Shown: positions 23,928 to 33,701 of the stretch, piece after piece
How the letters are laid out: each line of letters starts with the position of its first letter
Position numbering within the stretch: position 1 is the first letter of the stretch
NCBI RefSeq assembly: GCF_016908595.1
Contig: NZ_JAFBEC010000001.1
Location: 186,001 to 250,000, forward strand
DNA length: 64,000 nt
DNA from: Geomicrobium sediminis
GTDB lineage: Bacteria; Bacillota; Bacilli; Bacillales; Marinococcaceae
Reading direction: 5' to 3'
Made by a program: the position numbers and the translations under genes
The notes under the pieces: model-generated
Databases searched by the model: none
Told to the model about the DNA's origin: nothing
What the model saw: the letters and a program-made list of their open reading frames with translations, nothing else

Positions 23928-24515
23928 TTACTTCACAAACATCTTCATTAAATGTTCAGCACTTTTATGAGCTGTCTCGGTAATGTCTAATGGGCCCGAC
24001 AGTGAGTACCAAGAAATTGAGTAATTCATCGCACCTAATAAAAGGTTCCGTTTTACTTTCACATCACCTTGCTCAAACTCTCCAGACGCCATACCCTCTT
24101 CAATCATACGGTCCATACACGATGCATAATCGTGCCGGAGTTTCACGACATGGTCCAGCTTCTCTCCAGAAAAGAACGACCTCGGCTTTGACCCAATTTC
24201 AAAGCCTGACCTTTCGGTTAATAAGTATTCCATGTGGACAACGATGGCTTTGTGCAATTTCTCGTGACTGTTCACGTCTAATCGCTCAATTTCTTCCGCC
24301 TGCTGAATACTCTCACCGAGCAACTGCTTCGTACAATAAAAGACAAGGTCTTCTTTATCCTTGAAATAGTAATACAACGACCCCTTCGTCATGAGTAACT
24401 CACTTGCAATATCATCCATCGTCGTTGCATGATATCCTTTTTTTGAGATTAAACCCATGGCAGAATTCATAATTTCATTGATCTTCTTCTCTTTCTTTCG
24501 CTCTCTCAATGACAT
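23928..24515 (-). CDS. TetR-family regulator, FadR-like
   Basis: 195 residues from the ATG at 24515 (MSLRERKKEKK), which follows AAGGTG; an upstream start seven codons earlier has no site. HTH: MNSAMGLISKKGYHATTMDD, MTKGSLYYYFKDKEDL. The C-terminal ligand domain has no assignable effector, but position beside acyl-CoA ligases and a hydratase suggests an acyl-CoA, as for FadR/YsiA. It probably represses its own promoter and neighbouring fatty-acid genes. Confidence 0.88.
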   Translation of the reverse strand: MSLRERKKEKKINEIMNSAMGLISKKGYHATTMDDIASELLMTKGSLYYYFKDKEDLVFYCTKQLLGESIQQAEEIERLDVNSHEKLHKAIVVHMEYLLTERSGFEIGSKPRSFFSGEKLDHVVKLRHDYASCMDRMIEEGMASGEFEQGDVKVKRNLLLGAMNYSISWYSLSGPLDITETAHKSAEHLMKMFVK

Positions 24516-24529
24516 ATCATCACACCTTA

Positions 24530-24567
24530 TTGACATAAATTCTATGGGTTCAATTTTTAAATGTCAA
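24530..24567 (-). promoter_or_regulatory. TetR-gene promoter with flanking inverted repeat
   Basis: Minus strand TTGACA (24562-24567), 17-base spacer, TAGAAT (24539-24544). The arms TTGACAT (24530-24536) and ATGTCAA (24561-24567) form an inverted repeat spanning the promoter, suitable for autoregulation. Confidence 0.6.
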
Positions 24568-24663
24568 ATTAATCTTTTGAAATTTCTATTTATTTTACGA
24601 TCACAGCTGTTTTCCCCTTAAACTGCTCGTGAGCAGACCACGTAGACAAGTATAGATGGACAG

Positions 24664-26292
24664 CTATTGGTTTAATTTCAGCCACTCACTTGCGCGATCT
24701 CTTAACGCTCGTTTCAAAACCTTCCCTGCCCCGCTTGTCGGTAATTCCTTGACGAACGCGACCTCACGGATTTTTTTATACGGTGTTACTTGATCGTTTA
24801 CGTAGCCCATTAACGCCTGTTTCATCGGTTCTGTTGGTTGATCGTTTTTCAACACGACAAATGCGACTGGGATTTCACCGTTAATTTCATGAGGGACACC
24901 GACGACTGCGACTGTCGCAACTTCTGGGTGTCGGTACAGAATCTCTTCAAGTTCCTTCGGATAGACGTTGTATCCTTTATATAAGATCAAGTCTTTCTTG
25001 CGATCGACAATGTATACGTACCCTTCATCGTCTACGTAACCTAAGTCACCGGTGTAAAGCCAGCCATCACGTAAGGCAATCGCTGTTTCTTCCCGATTAT
25101 TCAAATACCCTTGCATGATTTGTGGTCCTTTGCCAGCTACTTCACCAACTTCTCCTGTCGCCGCTTCACTTCCGTCTTCTTTTACAATGCGAATTTTTGT
25201 ATCGTACGTAGGAATTCCTACAGAGCCCACTTTCGTCTTTCCTCCAATTTCTGCAGGGTTCGATGTTAACATCATCGTCGCCTCGCTCAACCCGTATGCT
25301 TCCGTAACTGTTGCATTACGGAAAATACCTTTTAACTTCTCCAATGCAACTTTAGAAATTGGCGATGCTCCTGAACGGACTTGCTTCACACTACTAAGGT
25401 CCATCTTCTCAATGCCTGGAACATTAATGAGTGCATGAAACATCGGCGCTGCTCCACCGACCGATGTCACTTGGTGGTAGGCAATCGCCTCTAGAAATGA
25501 TTTGGGCTCAAACCGCTTTATTAAAATAATCGTTGAACCTTGAAGTAGCACATTGTTCAAATAACCGACTGTTCCCATGGCATGGTACCAAGGCGTTACA
25601 TTTAATAACCTTCCTGTACCAAACGGAATGGCATACTTCTCCTTATCACCTGGTAATTCATTTAATACGATCGCTTCATCTTCAACTTCCGCCACGCCTC
25701 CGTTTGTAAAGCAACACGACTGAACAACGTTTGTGACAACATTTGCGTGCGTAAGCATAACGCCTTTACTTCTTCCAGTTGTACCTCCCGTGTATGCAAT
25801 ATGCGCCAAATCACTCTCCACATCTATGTCAATTGCAACCGGAGTGGCTTCCTCTTGTTGAAGCAGTTGCTTGAAATTCAAACCTTCTACACCTTCATCA
25901 CTGACATAGATGATGTGTTCGATCAATGTCTCTTTAAAAGACACCGCTGAGTTCGACGTAATGATTACTCGTGCTCTCGCATCGTTTAATTGATGAGACA
26001 ACTCATCTTCAGATAATAAGGGATTGGCCGGTGTAAATGTCGCCCCACTTATCAACGTCCCGTAATAAGCAACAAGAAACGATGAGCAGTTCGGAAGATG
26101 CACACAAACGACATCGCCTTTTTCAATACCAAGCCGTACGAGGGCACGAGCGAATTTCAGGCTATCTTTATAAAGCTGTTCATAGGTGAGATGTTCTTCT
26201 TGGTCAATTAACACGAGCCGCTCCCCATAGCGCCTTGCACTCCCTTTTAATATGTGGTGCACAGGCTGTTGCGGATACGTCAGCTGTGTCAT
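24664..26292 (-). CDS. Acyl-CoA synthetase (AMP-forming) 1
   Basis: 542 residues of the ANL superfamily. P-loop YTGGTTGRSKGVMLTH (about 168-183), YGLSEATMML, GWLYTGDLGYVDDEGYVYIVDRKKD (in pieces, about 415-440) and C-terminal Lys in GAGKVLKRALR. It activates a carboxylic acid to acyl-CoA with ATP, giving entry into the pathway; the substrate is not predictable. GGAGG precedes the ATG. A cre-like site lies about 65 bases upstream. Confidence 0.9.
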   Translation of the reverse strand: MTQLTYPQQPVHHILKGSARRYGERLVLIDQEEHLTYEQLYKDSLKFARALVRLGIEKGDVVCVHLPNCSSFLVAYYGTLISGATFTPANPLLSEDELSHQLNDARARVIITSNSAVSFKETLIEHIIYVSDEGVEGLNFKQLLQQEEATPVAIDIDVESDLAHIAYTGGTTGRSKGVMLTHANVVTNVVQSCCFTNGGVAEVEDEAIVLNELPGDKEKYAIPFGTGRLLNVTPWYHAMGTVGYLNNVLLQGSTIILIKRFEPKSFLEAIAYHQVTSVGGAAPMFHALINVPGIEKMDLSSVKQVRSGASPISKVALEKLKGIFRNATVTEAYGLSEATMMLTSNPAEIGGKTKVGSVGIPTYDTKIRIVKEDGSEAATGEVGEVAGKGPQIMQGYLNNREETAIALRDGWLYTGDLGYVDDEGYVYIVDRKKDLILYKGYNVYPKELEEILYRHPEVATVAVVGVPHEINGEIPVAFVVLKNDQPTEPMKQALMGYVNDQVTPYKKIREVAFVKELPTSGAGKVLKRALRDRASEWLKLNQ

Positions 26293-26356
26293 CGTTCATC
26301 GCCTCCATCGAATTTTTTCACATAACCGTTCGCTCACACGACATTTAATCTTCATA

Positions 26357-26370
26357 TGTTAACGCTTACA
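26357..26370. promoter_or_regulatory. cre-like site upstream of acyl-CoA synthetase 1
   Basis: TGTTAACGCTTACA matches TGWAANCGNTNWCA with one mismatch. It overlaps the 3' end of the upstream ligase gene, so it could act by roadblock or on an undetected internal promoter. Confidence 0.5.
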
Positions 26371-27886
26371 TTTTTAAGTTTTCTACTGCCTTAATTAAAG
26401 GTTGCTTCAATATCTTACCGGTGGCATTGCGAGGCAATTCATCAACAAAATGACATGCAGAAGGAACTTTGAAACTAGACAAGTGTTGCCTTACATGCTC
26501 TTGGAGTTCTTTTTCACTGTAGGTGTTCTTCGCGTGACTAGGTACGATGACCGCTACAATTTCTTGCCCCCACGTTTCGCTGACACGAGGTACGACCGAA
26601 ACGTCGTATACGCCTTCATGCAACAATAAGACTTCCTCAATTTCATTCGGGGCAATGTTCTCACCACCACGAATAATCATGTCGTCAAGTCGTCCCTCAA
26701 CATACAAGTATCCTTCTTCATCTAGATATCCCGCGTCACTCGATACGTACCAACCGCCTTGTAATGCTTTTGCCGTCGCCTCTGGACGATTGTAATACCC
26801 TTGCATCGTTCGCGATGTACGAGCCACAACCGTTCCTACTTCATTAGCCGGCAACACTTGACCTTCAGAATCCCAAATTTGAATTTCCACATCAGGAAGT
26901 GGCTTCCCGACCGATTGAATGCGTCGCTTCGTCTGTTCAGTTGGACGTTTGCGATGTTCATCATGCACGTCAGATCCTAATAGCGTAATTGTGGACAACG
27001 TTTCCGTCATGCCATACACGTGGGTGACCGCTGTTTGTTCTGGTAAACCATTCATAAATGCTTCTAGTACCGGTAACTGAGCTTTCGCTGACCCGTACAC
27101 AATACTTTGCAAGCTGCTAAGATCATACTGGCGCTCTTGAAGTGTGTCGGTGATTAGCTTCATCATCGTTGGAGCTAGAAATGTTTTCGTAACGTTTACG
27201 TCTTCTACAGCTTGTAGCCACTGACGAGCATCAAATTGTCGAAGCATCGCAATATGATTCGTTCCTACTAAGGATAAAAGCGCATTTAACAAACCTGCAA
27301 TGTGAAAGTTCGGGGCGTGAAGCAATGAGACCGTCTTACCAATGGAGTCTGCATTCGGATACACACTAAGAAAGTTTGCGATCGTTTTGCTCGTAATCAT
27401 CACAGGCTTTGGCTGTGATGTCGTCCCACTCGTAAAAATCAAATATGCCAAATCATCATTAGCGCCTTGCGTAACAGCAAGCGGTTCTTGCCCCACATAC
27501 ACTTCCTCTGCCGAAATAACCTGTTCAATTGTACGACAGTGCGTATTTAAGTCGTCTGCCAGCTCACGATAACGACGTTCACTCACGATAACTCTTGCGC
27601 CACTATCCTCAACCATCTGCTGCAATTCCGCATACTTTCCCCGATAGTTCAACGGAACGAATGTCACATTTAGTTTCGAACAAGCAAGTAAGGAAACGAT
27701 GAAATGGGGATGATTAGTTCCGAGCCATGCCACCCGATCACGAGCGTTAATTCCGAGACTGACTAGGTGTTGAGCAAAACCGTCTGCTCGTTGCAACACC
27801 TCAGAATAGCGCAGCGCTTCTCCCTCAAAGTGGACGAATGGATCTTCCTCTTTTGTTACGCTCTCCTTTACTAATGAGTAAATCAT
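26366..27886 (-). CDS. Acyl-CoA synthetase (AMP-forming) 2
   Basis: 506 residues, ANL superfamily: P-loop IFTSGTTSQPKPVMIT (about 150), YGMTETLSTI, GWYVSSDAGYLDEEGYLYVEGRLDD (in pieces) and NATGKILKQPL at the end. In the P-loop the usual GxxKGV Gly is Pro (QPKPV). Different enough from ligase 1 to suggest a different acid. Candidate promoter TTCATA, 17 bases, TATAGT just upstream. Separated from the racemase 2 gene by a strong terminator, so it starts a new unit. Confidence 0.88.
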   Translation of the reverse strand: MIYSLVKESVTKEEDPFVHFEGEALRYSEVLQRADGFAQHLVSLGINARDRVAWLGTNHPHFIVSLLACSKLNVTFVPLNYRGKYAELQQMVEDSGARVIVSERRYRELADDLNTHCRTIEQVISAEEVYVGQEPLAVTQGANDDLAYLIFTSGTTSQPKPVMITSKTIANFLSVYPNADSIGKTVSLLHAPNFHIAGLLNALLSLVGTNHIAMLRQFDARQWLQAVEDVNVTKTFLAPTMMKLITDTLQERQYDLSSLQSIVYGSAKAQLPVLEAFMNGLPEQTAVTHVYGMTETLSTITLLGSDVHDEHRKRPTEQTKRRIQSVGKPLPDVEIQIWDSEGQVLPANEVGTVVARTSRTMQGYYNRPEATAKALQGGWYVSSDAGYLDEEGYLYVEGRLDDMIIRGGENIAPNEIEEVLLLHEGVYDVSVVPRVSETWGQEIVAVIVPSHAKNTYSEKELQEHVRQHLSSFKVPSACHFVDELPRNATGKILKQPLIKAVENLKM

Positions 27887-27959
27887 TGATCACATACCAC
27901 CTTTACTATAAAAACAAATGAGTTTCTTATGAAGTGATTGTGCCAACACGATTTTGCTG

Positions 27960-27997
27960 AAAAGGTCGCTGCCACAAATGATTGGCACCGACCTTTT
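27960..27997 (-). terminator. Terminator of beta-oxidation set 2 operon
   Basis: A 14-bp stem with one mismatch (27960-27973 with 27984-27997) ending in TTTT on the minus strand, downstream of the stop at 28034. Confidence 0.7.
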
Positions 27998-28033
27998 GCA
28001 CATACACGGTTGATGATTCGAATTCGCAACCGT

Positions 28034-29158
28034 CTACGTTTCTCTTAGTTGTTCTTGAGCTGTTAACACCTCTTGATTATGTTGGCCTAGTTTCGGAGCC
28101 AATTCTTTTAGTTTCGCAGGTGTGCGGGAAAGTTTGATCGGGAATCCGATCGTTTTCATTGCTCCATATGGAAGAATCATCTGACGATCATTGATTTGTG
28201 GATCATCGACCATCTCGTCTAACGTAAGAACTGGTGTGACACAAGCATCCGCATCTAAAAAGACGTTCTGCCATTCATGAAAGTCTCGTTTATAGAATTC
28301 TGACTGTACTTCATGTTTCACACGGCGCTGTACGTCACTTGATGCACGGTGTTGTTCTATGAGATCAAGACGTCCAAGCTTTTCACAGAAGTTCTTCCAG
28401 AACTTCGGTTCAAGTGCGCCTACCGCAAACCAACGACCGTCTTTTGTTTCATACGTTTCATAACAAGCAAGTTTACCACTTAAGACCATGTTGCCTCGGC
28501 TAGGCTCCTTGCCTCCCATAAGAAAATGAGGCAAGAATGTTTGCATCCAAGAGACCGCACCGTCCATCATTGAAATATCGACATATTGCCCTTCACCTGA
28601 ACGCTCTCGTTCCAATAGAGCGACTAAAATTCCAACCGCAGCCGTTAATCCTCCACCACCAATATCCCCAATTTGCGCGGCAGGGATTTGTGGCTTTGTC
28701 TCATCACCGATTAGATTCAACAATCCGGCTGTACTAATAAAATTCACATCGTGACCGGCTTTTTTTGCATAAGGACCTGTCTGACCGTATCCTGTAATCG
28801 AACAATACACAATGCGAGCATTCACTCGTTTTACTTCTTCATAGCCTAATGAAAGACGCTCCATCACGCCAGGACGAAACCCTTCGACGATGACGTCTGC
28901 ATCTTTAACAAGCGCTAGAAACTGATCCCTACCCTCATCGCTTTTCAAGTCCAGTGTCACACTTTTCTTATTGCGATTGAGGCTATGGAACATCGCACCA
29001 TCGCCGTCAACAATAGGCGGGCTTTCCCGTGCATAATCTCCCACATCAGGGCTTTCAACTTTAATCACTTCAGCTCCAAAATCCGCAAGCATCATCGTAC
29101 AATACGGCCCAGGAAGAAGACGAGTTAAATCCAATACTTTTACAGATGTAAGTGGCAT
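28034..29158 (-). CDS. CaiB-fold protein with alpha-methylacyl-CoA racemase signature, set 2
   Basis: 374 residues from the ATG at 29158 (MPLTSVKVLDLTR), after AAGGAGG. Paralogue of the 20012 gene. The racemase residues are again present: GPYAKKAGHDVNF (His), IGDIGGGG (Asp) and FAVGALEPKFW (Glu). Together with thiolase 2, acyl-CoA dehydrogenase 2 and SDR 2 it forms a second parallel set, so the organism probably handles both stereoisomers of a 2-methylacyl-CoA, or two related substrates. CoA transferase activity remains the alternative. Confidence 0.8.
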   Translation of the reverse strand: MPLTSVKVLDLTRLLPGPYCTMMLADFGAEVIKVESPDVGDYARESPPIVDGDGAMFHSLNRNKKSVTLDLKSDEGRDQFLALVKDADVIVEGFRPGVMERLSLGYEEVKRVNARIVYCSITGYGQTGPYAKKAGHDVNFISTAGLLNLIGDETKPQIPAAQIGDIGGGGLTAAVGILVALLERERSGEGQYVDISMMDGAVSWMQTFLPHFLMGGKEPSRGNMVLSGKLACYETYETKDGRWFAVGALEPKFWKNFCEKLGRLDLIEQHRASSDVQRRVKHEVQSEFYKRDFHEWQNVFLDADACVTPVLTLDEMVDDPQINDRQMILPYGAMKTIGFPIKLSRTPAKLKELAPKLGQHNQEVLTAQEQLRET

Positions 29159-29172
29159 TGAAGTCCTCCTTA

Positions 29173-30327
29173 TCAATCCACGATTCGTTCGATAATCGTC
29201 GCGTTTGCCATCCCATTTCCTTCACACATCGTTTGAAGACCGTATCTTCCACCTGTTCGTTCTAGCTCATTCATCATGCTAATCATTAATCGTCCACCGC
29301 TCGCTCCAAGTGGATGCCCAAGCGCAATTGCACCACCAATTGGATTTAACTTTTTCGGATCAACTTTGAACTCTTCCAGCCAACACATCGGGACACTTGC
29401 AAAGGCCTCATTCACTTCAAAATGATCAATCTCTTCAATTGATAGATTCGCTTTTTCCAACACTTTATGAGTCGCAGGAATTGGGCCCGTTAGCATGAGC
29501 GTAGGGTCAGAGCCGGTTACCGAGCGCGCAACAATTTTAAAGCGCGGCTTTAACCCGAGTTGTTCTGCTTTCTCTTTACTCATGAGTAACAAGGCGTTTG
29601 AGCCATCACTAATCTGACTCGAGTTCCCCGCTGTTATTTTGCCATCTTCGGCAAAAGCTGGTTTTAATGTAGCTAGTTTTTCGACACTCGAATTCCTTCT
29701 AGGCCCTTCATCTTCTGTTATTGTCGCCGTCGTCCCATCAGGGAGTGTTACCTCAATCGGCATAATTTCACTTTGGAAGCCGCCACGGTCTTGCGCTTCC
29801 ACCGCACGACGATGACTTTCAAAGGCGTATTCATCCATCTGTTCCCGAGTAAATCCCCACTGATCTGCGATCCGGTCTGCAGACAACCCTTGATGGATCA
29901 ATTCGAACCTTTCAGATAATTTCGGGCTAGGCCTTACACCTTGTCTCGTTGAACCAATCGGAACACGGGACATGCTCTCAACACCACCAGCGATGACAAC
30001 GTCCATATCACCACTCAGTATTGCCTGTGCCGCGAAACTTACTGCTTGCTGGCTCGAACCACACTGACGATCAACGGTCGTTCCTGGGACTTCAATCGGA
30101 AACCCTGCAATTAACGTTGCACTACGAGCGACGTCTAAAGCTTGCTCACCGATTTGGCTTACACACCCTAAAATCACATCTTCAACAAGTCCCGGATCAA
30201 TCCCAGCACGGTTCACGACTTCTTTAATCGGCAACGCCGCTAATTCATCGGCTCGGATCCCGCTTAATGCCCCCCGGTTCTTACCAACAGGCGTACGTAC
30301 GGCTTCTACAATAACGACTTCTCTCAT
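29173..30327 (-). CDS. Acetyl-CoA acyltransferase (thiolase), set 2
   Basis: 384 residues: nucleophilic Cys in RQCGSSQQAVS (about 90), GHPLGASGGR (about 339) and TMCEGNGMANATI (about 370). The CEGxGMAN ending is typical of the FadA/acetyl-CoA acyltransferase group, slightly different from thiolase 1 (CIGGGLG). It carries out chain-shortening in the set 2 operon. AAAGGAGG precedes the ATG. Confidence 0.93.
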   Translation of the reverse strand: MREVVIVEAVRTPVGKNRGALSGIRADELAALPIKEVVNRAGIDPGLVEDVILGCVSQIGEQALDVARSATLIAGFPIEVPGTTVDRQCGSSQQAVSFAAQAILSGDMDVVIAGGVESMSRVPIGSTRQGVRPSPKLSERFELIHQGLSADRIADQWGFTREQMDEYAFESHRRAVEAQDRGGFQSEIMPIEVTLPDGTTATITEDEGPRRNSSVEKLATLKPAFAEDGKITAGNSSQISDGSNALLLMSKEKAEQLGLKPRFKIVARSVTGSDPTLMLTGPIPATHKVLEKANLSIEEIDHFEVNEAFASVPMCWLEEFKVDPKKLNPIGGAIALGHPLGASGGRLMISMMNELERTGGRYGLQTMCEGNGMANATIIERIVD

Positions 30328-30353
30328 GAAATGACCTCCTTTAATCTTCTGAT

Positions 30354-31499
30354 TTATAATCCTTCATTCTTTGCAATAATTACTTTCATAATTTCATTTG
30401 AACCAGCATAGATCGAAGTCACCGCAGCATCACGGTAACGTCTTGCTACATCATACTCTTCGGTATAGCCATACCCACCATGCAACTGTAAACACTCGTT
30501 CACGACTCGCTTATACAAGCTCGTCACCCACCATTTTGCCATCGAGACTTCGTTTACAACTTTGTTGCCTGCTGTATGCTCTTCAATGAGACGATCAACA
30601 AATGTACGACCAATTTCAATTTCTGATTTCATTTCTGCAATTTTAAATTGCGTATTTTGAAACTTAGAGATCGGTGTACCAAATGCTTTTCGCTCTTTTA
30701 CATAATCAATCGTTTGATCAAGCACAATCTTCGCTGTGTTAATACTAGAAATCGATAGCATTAAACGTTCTTGTTGTAGCTTTTCCATTAAATAGTAGAA
30801 GCCTTGATTCTCTTCTCCTAGCAGGTTCTCTTTCGGTACTTTCACATTTTCAAAGACTAGCTCGCTCGTATCGTTGGCGTGCTGACCTAGTTTCTCTAAC
30901 TTCTTACCACGTGAAAATCCATCGTACTCTGCTTCCACGAGTAGAAGGCTAATTCCACGACGTGCGGGTTCAGCATTTGGATCGGTTTTACAAACGACGA
31001 CGAACAGATCACCGTAATAACCGTTAGTAATAAAGGTTTTCTCACCGTTGACGATATAATGATCGCCTTCAAGAACTGCCGTCGTTTTGACGTTCGCCAA
31101 ATCCGAACCTGTTCCTGGTTCAGTCATCGCAATTCCACAGATCATCTCACCGCTTACGAGCTTCGGTAAATAATGCTCTTTAATTTCTTCACTGCCAAAG
31201 GCTTCAATATAAGGAACGGTGATGTCGCTATGGACACCAACCCCACCTAAACCACTGCCTACGCGGTTGTATTCTTCTGAGAGCAATGCGTTATATAAGA
31301 AGTTCGTGCCCATACCACCGTACTTCTCAGCAACTTGAGGTGCGAGAAACCCTTGCTCGCCCATCTTCTTCCAAAACGAGCGAGGGACTTGCTTCTCTTT
31401 CTCCCAATCCTTGTAATAGGGCATCGCTTCGTAATCTAGAAATCTTTGAATCGACTTACGGAATAATTCATGCTCCTCTTTAAATACCGTTCGCTTCAT
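30354..31499 (-). CDS. Acyl-CoA dehydrogenase, set 2 (isovaleryl/long-chain type)
   Basis: 381 residues. AMTEPGTGSDLANVKT binds FAD/substrate. The C-terminal position that is Glu in medium-chain enzymes is Ala here (SIYAGSNEIMK); instead LQQERLMLS (about 248) places Glu in helix G, as in isovaleryl-CoA and long-chain dehydrogenases. This fits a branched or bulky acyl-CoA substrate and differs from dehydrogenase 1. GAGGTGAGACG precedes the ATG. Confidence 0.92.
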   Translation of the reverse strand: MKRTVFKEEHELFRKSIQRFLDYEAMPYYKDWEKEKQVPRSFWKKMGEQGFLAPQVAEKYGGMGTNFLYNALLSEEYNRVGSGLGGVGVHSDITVPYIEAFGSEEIKEHYLPKLVSGEMICGIAMTEPGTGSDLANVKTTAVLEGDHYIVNGEKTFITNGYYGDLFVVVCKTDPNAEPARRGISLLLVEAEYDGFSRGKKLEKLGQHANDTSELVFENVKVPKENLLGEENQGFYYLMEKLQQERLMLSISSINTAKIVLDQTIDYVKERKAFGTPISKFQNTQFKIAEMKSEIEIGRTFVDRLIEEHTAGNKVVNEVSMAKWWVTSLYKRVVNECLQLHGGYGYTEEYDVARRYRDAAVTSIYAGSNEIMKVIIAKNEGL

Positions 31500-31511
31500 C
31501 GTCTCACCTCA

Positions 31512-32279
31512 TCATTTTGGTTGCATACGAATTGCACCGTCTAAGCGGATTGTTTCTCCATTTAACATTGGGTTTTGAATGATGCTGAGTGCGAGTTGGG
31601 CAAACTCTGGTGGTTCACCTAAGCGTGGTGGGAATGGCACCATTTCACCGAGTGCTTTCTTCACTTTTTCTGGCGCATTTGCCATAAGTGGCGTTTCAAA
31701 GATCCCTGGAGCAATGGTCATCACACGAATACCTAGTGTAGATAAATCTCTTGCAATCGGCAGTGTCATTCCGACAATACCGCCTTTTGACGCACTATAA
31801 GCCGCCTGACCGATTTGCCCATCTGTCGCAGCAACAGATGCTGTATTAATGATGACGCCACGCTCCCCTTGGTCAGTTGGACTATTCTCACTCATCTTCT
31901 CTGCTGCTAATCGCAAGACGTTAAATGTACCAATCAGGTTGATGTTAATAATCTTCGTGAAGTGTGCAAGATCATGTACTCCTTGACGTCCAAACGTCTT
32001 CATCGCGCCACCTACACCCGCACAATTGACGAGTACATCGATCTTGCCGAAGTGATCAACTGCGACTTTTAAAGCGCTTTCAACACTTTCTTCATTCGTG
32101 ACGTCTGTCTTTACGAAAACAGCTTTATCTTCTAGCGAGTCTGCTAACGCTCCGCCCTTTTCTTCATTTACATCTAGAATAACTGCGGTTCCTCCCGCTT
32201 CAACAAATTGGCGTACAACCGCTTCTCCAAGACCAGACGCTCCACCTGTTACGACAACCGTCTTCTTAGCAATCTCCAT
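31512..32279 (-). CDS. SDR, 3-hydroxyacyl-CoA dehydrogenase type II-like
   Basis: 255 residues from the ATG at 32279 ([13 protein letters not shown]), after [19 protein letters not shown] near residue 10, NCAGVGGA near 87, and YSASKGG near 163. The extended [19 protein letters not shown] insertion and [13 protein letters not shown] match 17beta-HSD10-like 3-hydroxyacyl-CoA dehydrogenases, which act on 2-methyl-3-hydroxyacyl-CoA. First gene of the set 2 operon. Confidence 0.88.
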   Translation of the reverse strand: MEIAKKTVVVTGGASGLGEAVVRQFVEAGGTAVILDVNEEKGGALADSLEDKAVFVKTDVTNEESVESALKVAVDHFGKIDVLVNCAGVGGAMKTFGRQGVHDLAHFTKIININLIGTFNVLRLAAEKMSENSPTDQGERGVIINTASVAATDGQIGQAAYSASKGGIVGMTLPIARDLSTLGIRVMTIAPGIFETPLMANAPEKVKKALGEMVPFPPRLGEPPEFAQLALSIIQNPMLNGETIRLDGAIRMQPK

Positions 32280-32331
32280 TTGAATACCCCTTTCGATCTC
32301 AAGTAGCAAAATGAGCTTATAATTAGTTAGA

Positions 32332-32360
32332 ATTCTAAATGTTTACTTTTTGAATGTCAA
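32332..32360 (-). promoter_or_regulatory. Promoter of beta-oxidation set 2 operon
   Basis: Minus strand TTGACA (32355-32360), 17-base spacer, TAGAAT (32332-32337). The -10 lies in the 12-bp palindrome TTAGAATTCTAA, a possible operator. Confidence 0.7.
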
Positions 32361-32382
32361 GTTAAGTTTTAGAAAATTCAAC

Positions 32383-33699
32383 TTATTGTCCGAGCATTTG
32401 TGTAGGCACAAACATGGCAATTTCAGGGAACAACAAGACGAGAATCATACAGAACAATAAAATAAAAACAAATGGCCATACGGCACGATATAGTGTCGAC
32501 GTTCTAATATCTGGTGCGACACCTTTCATAATGAAAATACTAATCCCAAATGGTGGCGTTAAATTCCCGATGCATACTGCTATTGTAAACAGAATACCAA
32601 ACCAGACCATATTAAAGTCAAAAGCACCTAAAACAGGTAGAAAGAGTGGTGCAGTGATCAGTAAGACCGCAACCGTATCAATAAACATCCCCAACACTAA
32701 GAAGAAGAGTAATATAAGGATGAGTACGACCCAGCGATTGAGTCCCGCGTCAGTAATCATACTCCCTAACCATTCTCCTGTACCGGTCACCGTTACAATA
32801 CGAGCATAAGCCACTGCTCCGATCAGAATCCAAAACACAATTCCACAAAGCTTTGCGGTCATCATAAAGATCTGTTTGATATTTACAAAGGTGAGCTTTT
32901 TCCGTACGCCTGCAGCAAAGACAGCTCCTACAGCGCCAACTGCACCTGCTTCAGTAGGTGTCGCCACCCCTAAGTAAATGGATCCAAGAGCGAGTAAAAT
33001 GACCAAACCAGGTAAAACAATTGATTTTAACGATTGGAATTTCTCTCTTAACGTATATCGCATATCTACTTCAACACTCGGGCCTTTCTCAGGTCGGAAG
33101 TAACAGAGAATGAGTGAATACACGATAAAAAGCAAACAAGCCATAATCCCCGGTACAATACCTGCCATAAACAATGCACCCGCCGAAACACTCGCTTCAG
33201 CAGCATAGACAATCATGACGATGCTCGGTGGAATTAACGCACCTAGTACACCTCCAGCCATTATAACACCTAACGTAAGCTGGTCATCGTATTTACGCTT
33301 TAACATTGAGGGTCTAGCGACCATTCCAACCGCTGCTGTAGCGACTGAAGCGACACCAACCATCGATGCAAAAACCGCAGCTACAATAGACGTCCCTGCT
33401 GCCAATCCTCCTTTCACCCCGCCAAACCAACGATAAATTGCTTCGTACATATCATCTGCCAAGTCGCTATACATGAGCACCGCAGCCATAAAAATGTACA
33501 ACGGTAGTGCTGTTAATATCGCTTGTGTCGTCCGTTCATACGTTCCAAGTACAAAGCCGTCTAAACTCGGCAACCCATTCCAAAAAATCAAACCGAATAG
33601 AATTGAGATGCCACCAAGAGCAAAGGCGACGTGAACACCAAGGAGAAGGAACGTTAACAACGACAGAAACAATAGTAATGCAATGATCCAAATCTCCAT
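32383..33699 (-). CDS. dctM: TRAP transporter large permease, DctM
   Basis: 438 residues, about 12 membrane segments, with GGVLGALIPPSIVMIVYA and GNLTPPFGISIFIMKG typical of the DctM family. The large channel subunit, driving sodium-coupled import of an organic acid with DctQ and DctP. GAGGAGG precedes the ATG, 2 bases after the DctQ stop. The operon precedes the catabolic sets, so it likely imports their substrate. Confidence 0.93.
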   Translation of the reverse strand: MEIWIIALLLFLSLLTFLLLGVHVAFALGGISILFGLIFWNGLPSLDGFVLGTYERTTQAILTALPLYIFMAAVLMYSDLADDMYEAIYRWFGGVKGGLAAGTSIVAAVFASMVGVASVATAAVGMVARPSMLKRKYDDQLTLGVIMAGGVLGALIPPSIVMIVYAAEASVSAGALFMAGIVPGIMACLLFIVYSLILCYFRPEKGPSVEVDMRYTLREKFQSLKSIVLPGLVILLALGSIYLGVATPTEAGAVGAVGAVFAAGVRKKLTFVNIKQIFMMTAKLCGIVFWILIGAVAYARIVTVTGTGEWLGSMITDAGLNRWVVLILILLFFLVLGMFIDTVAVLLITAPLFLPVLGAFDFNMVWFGILFTIAVCIGNLTPPFGISIFIMKGVAPDIRTSTLYRAVWPFVFILLFCMILVLLFPEIAMFVPTQMLGQ

Positions 33700-33701
33700 C
33701 G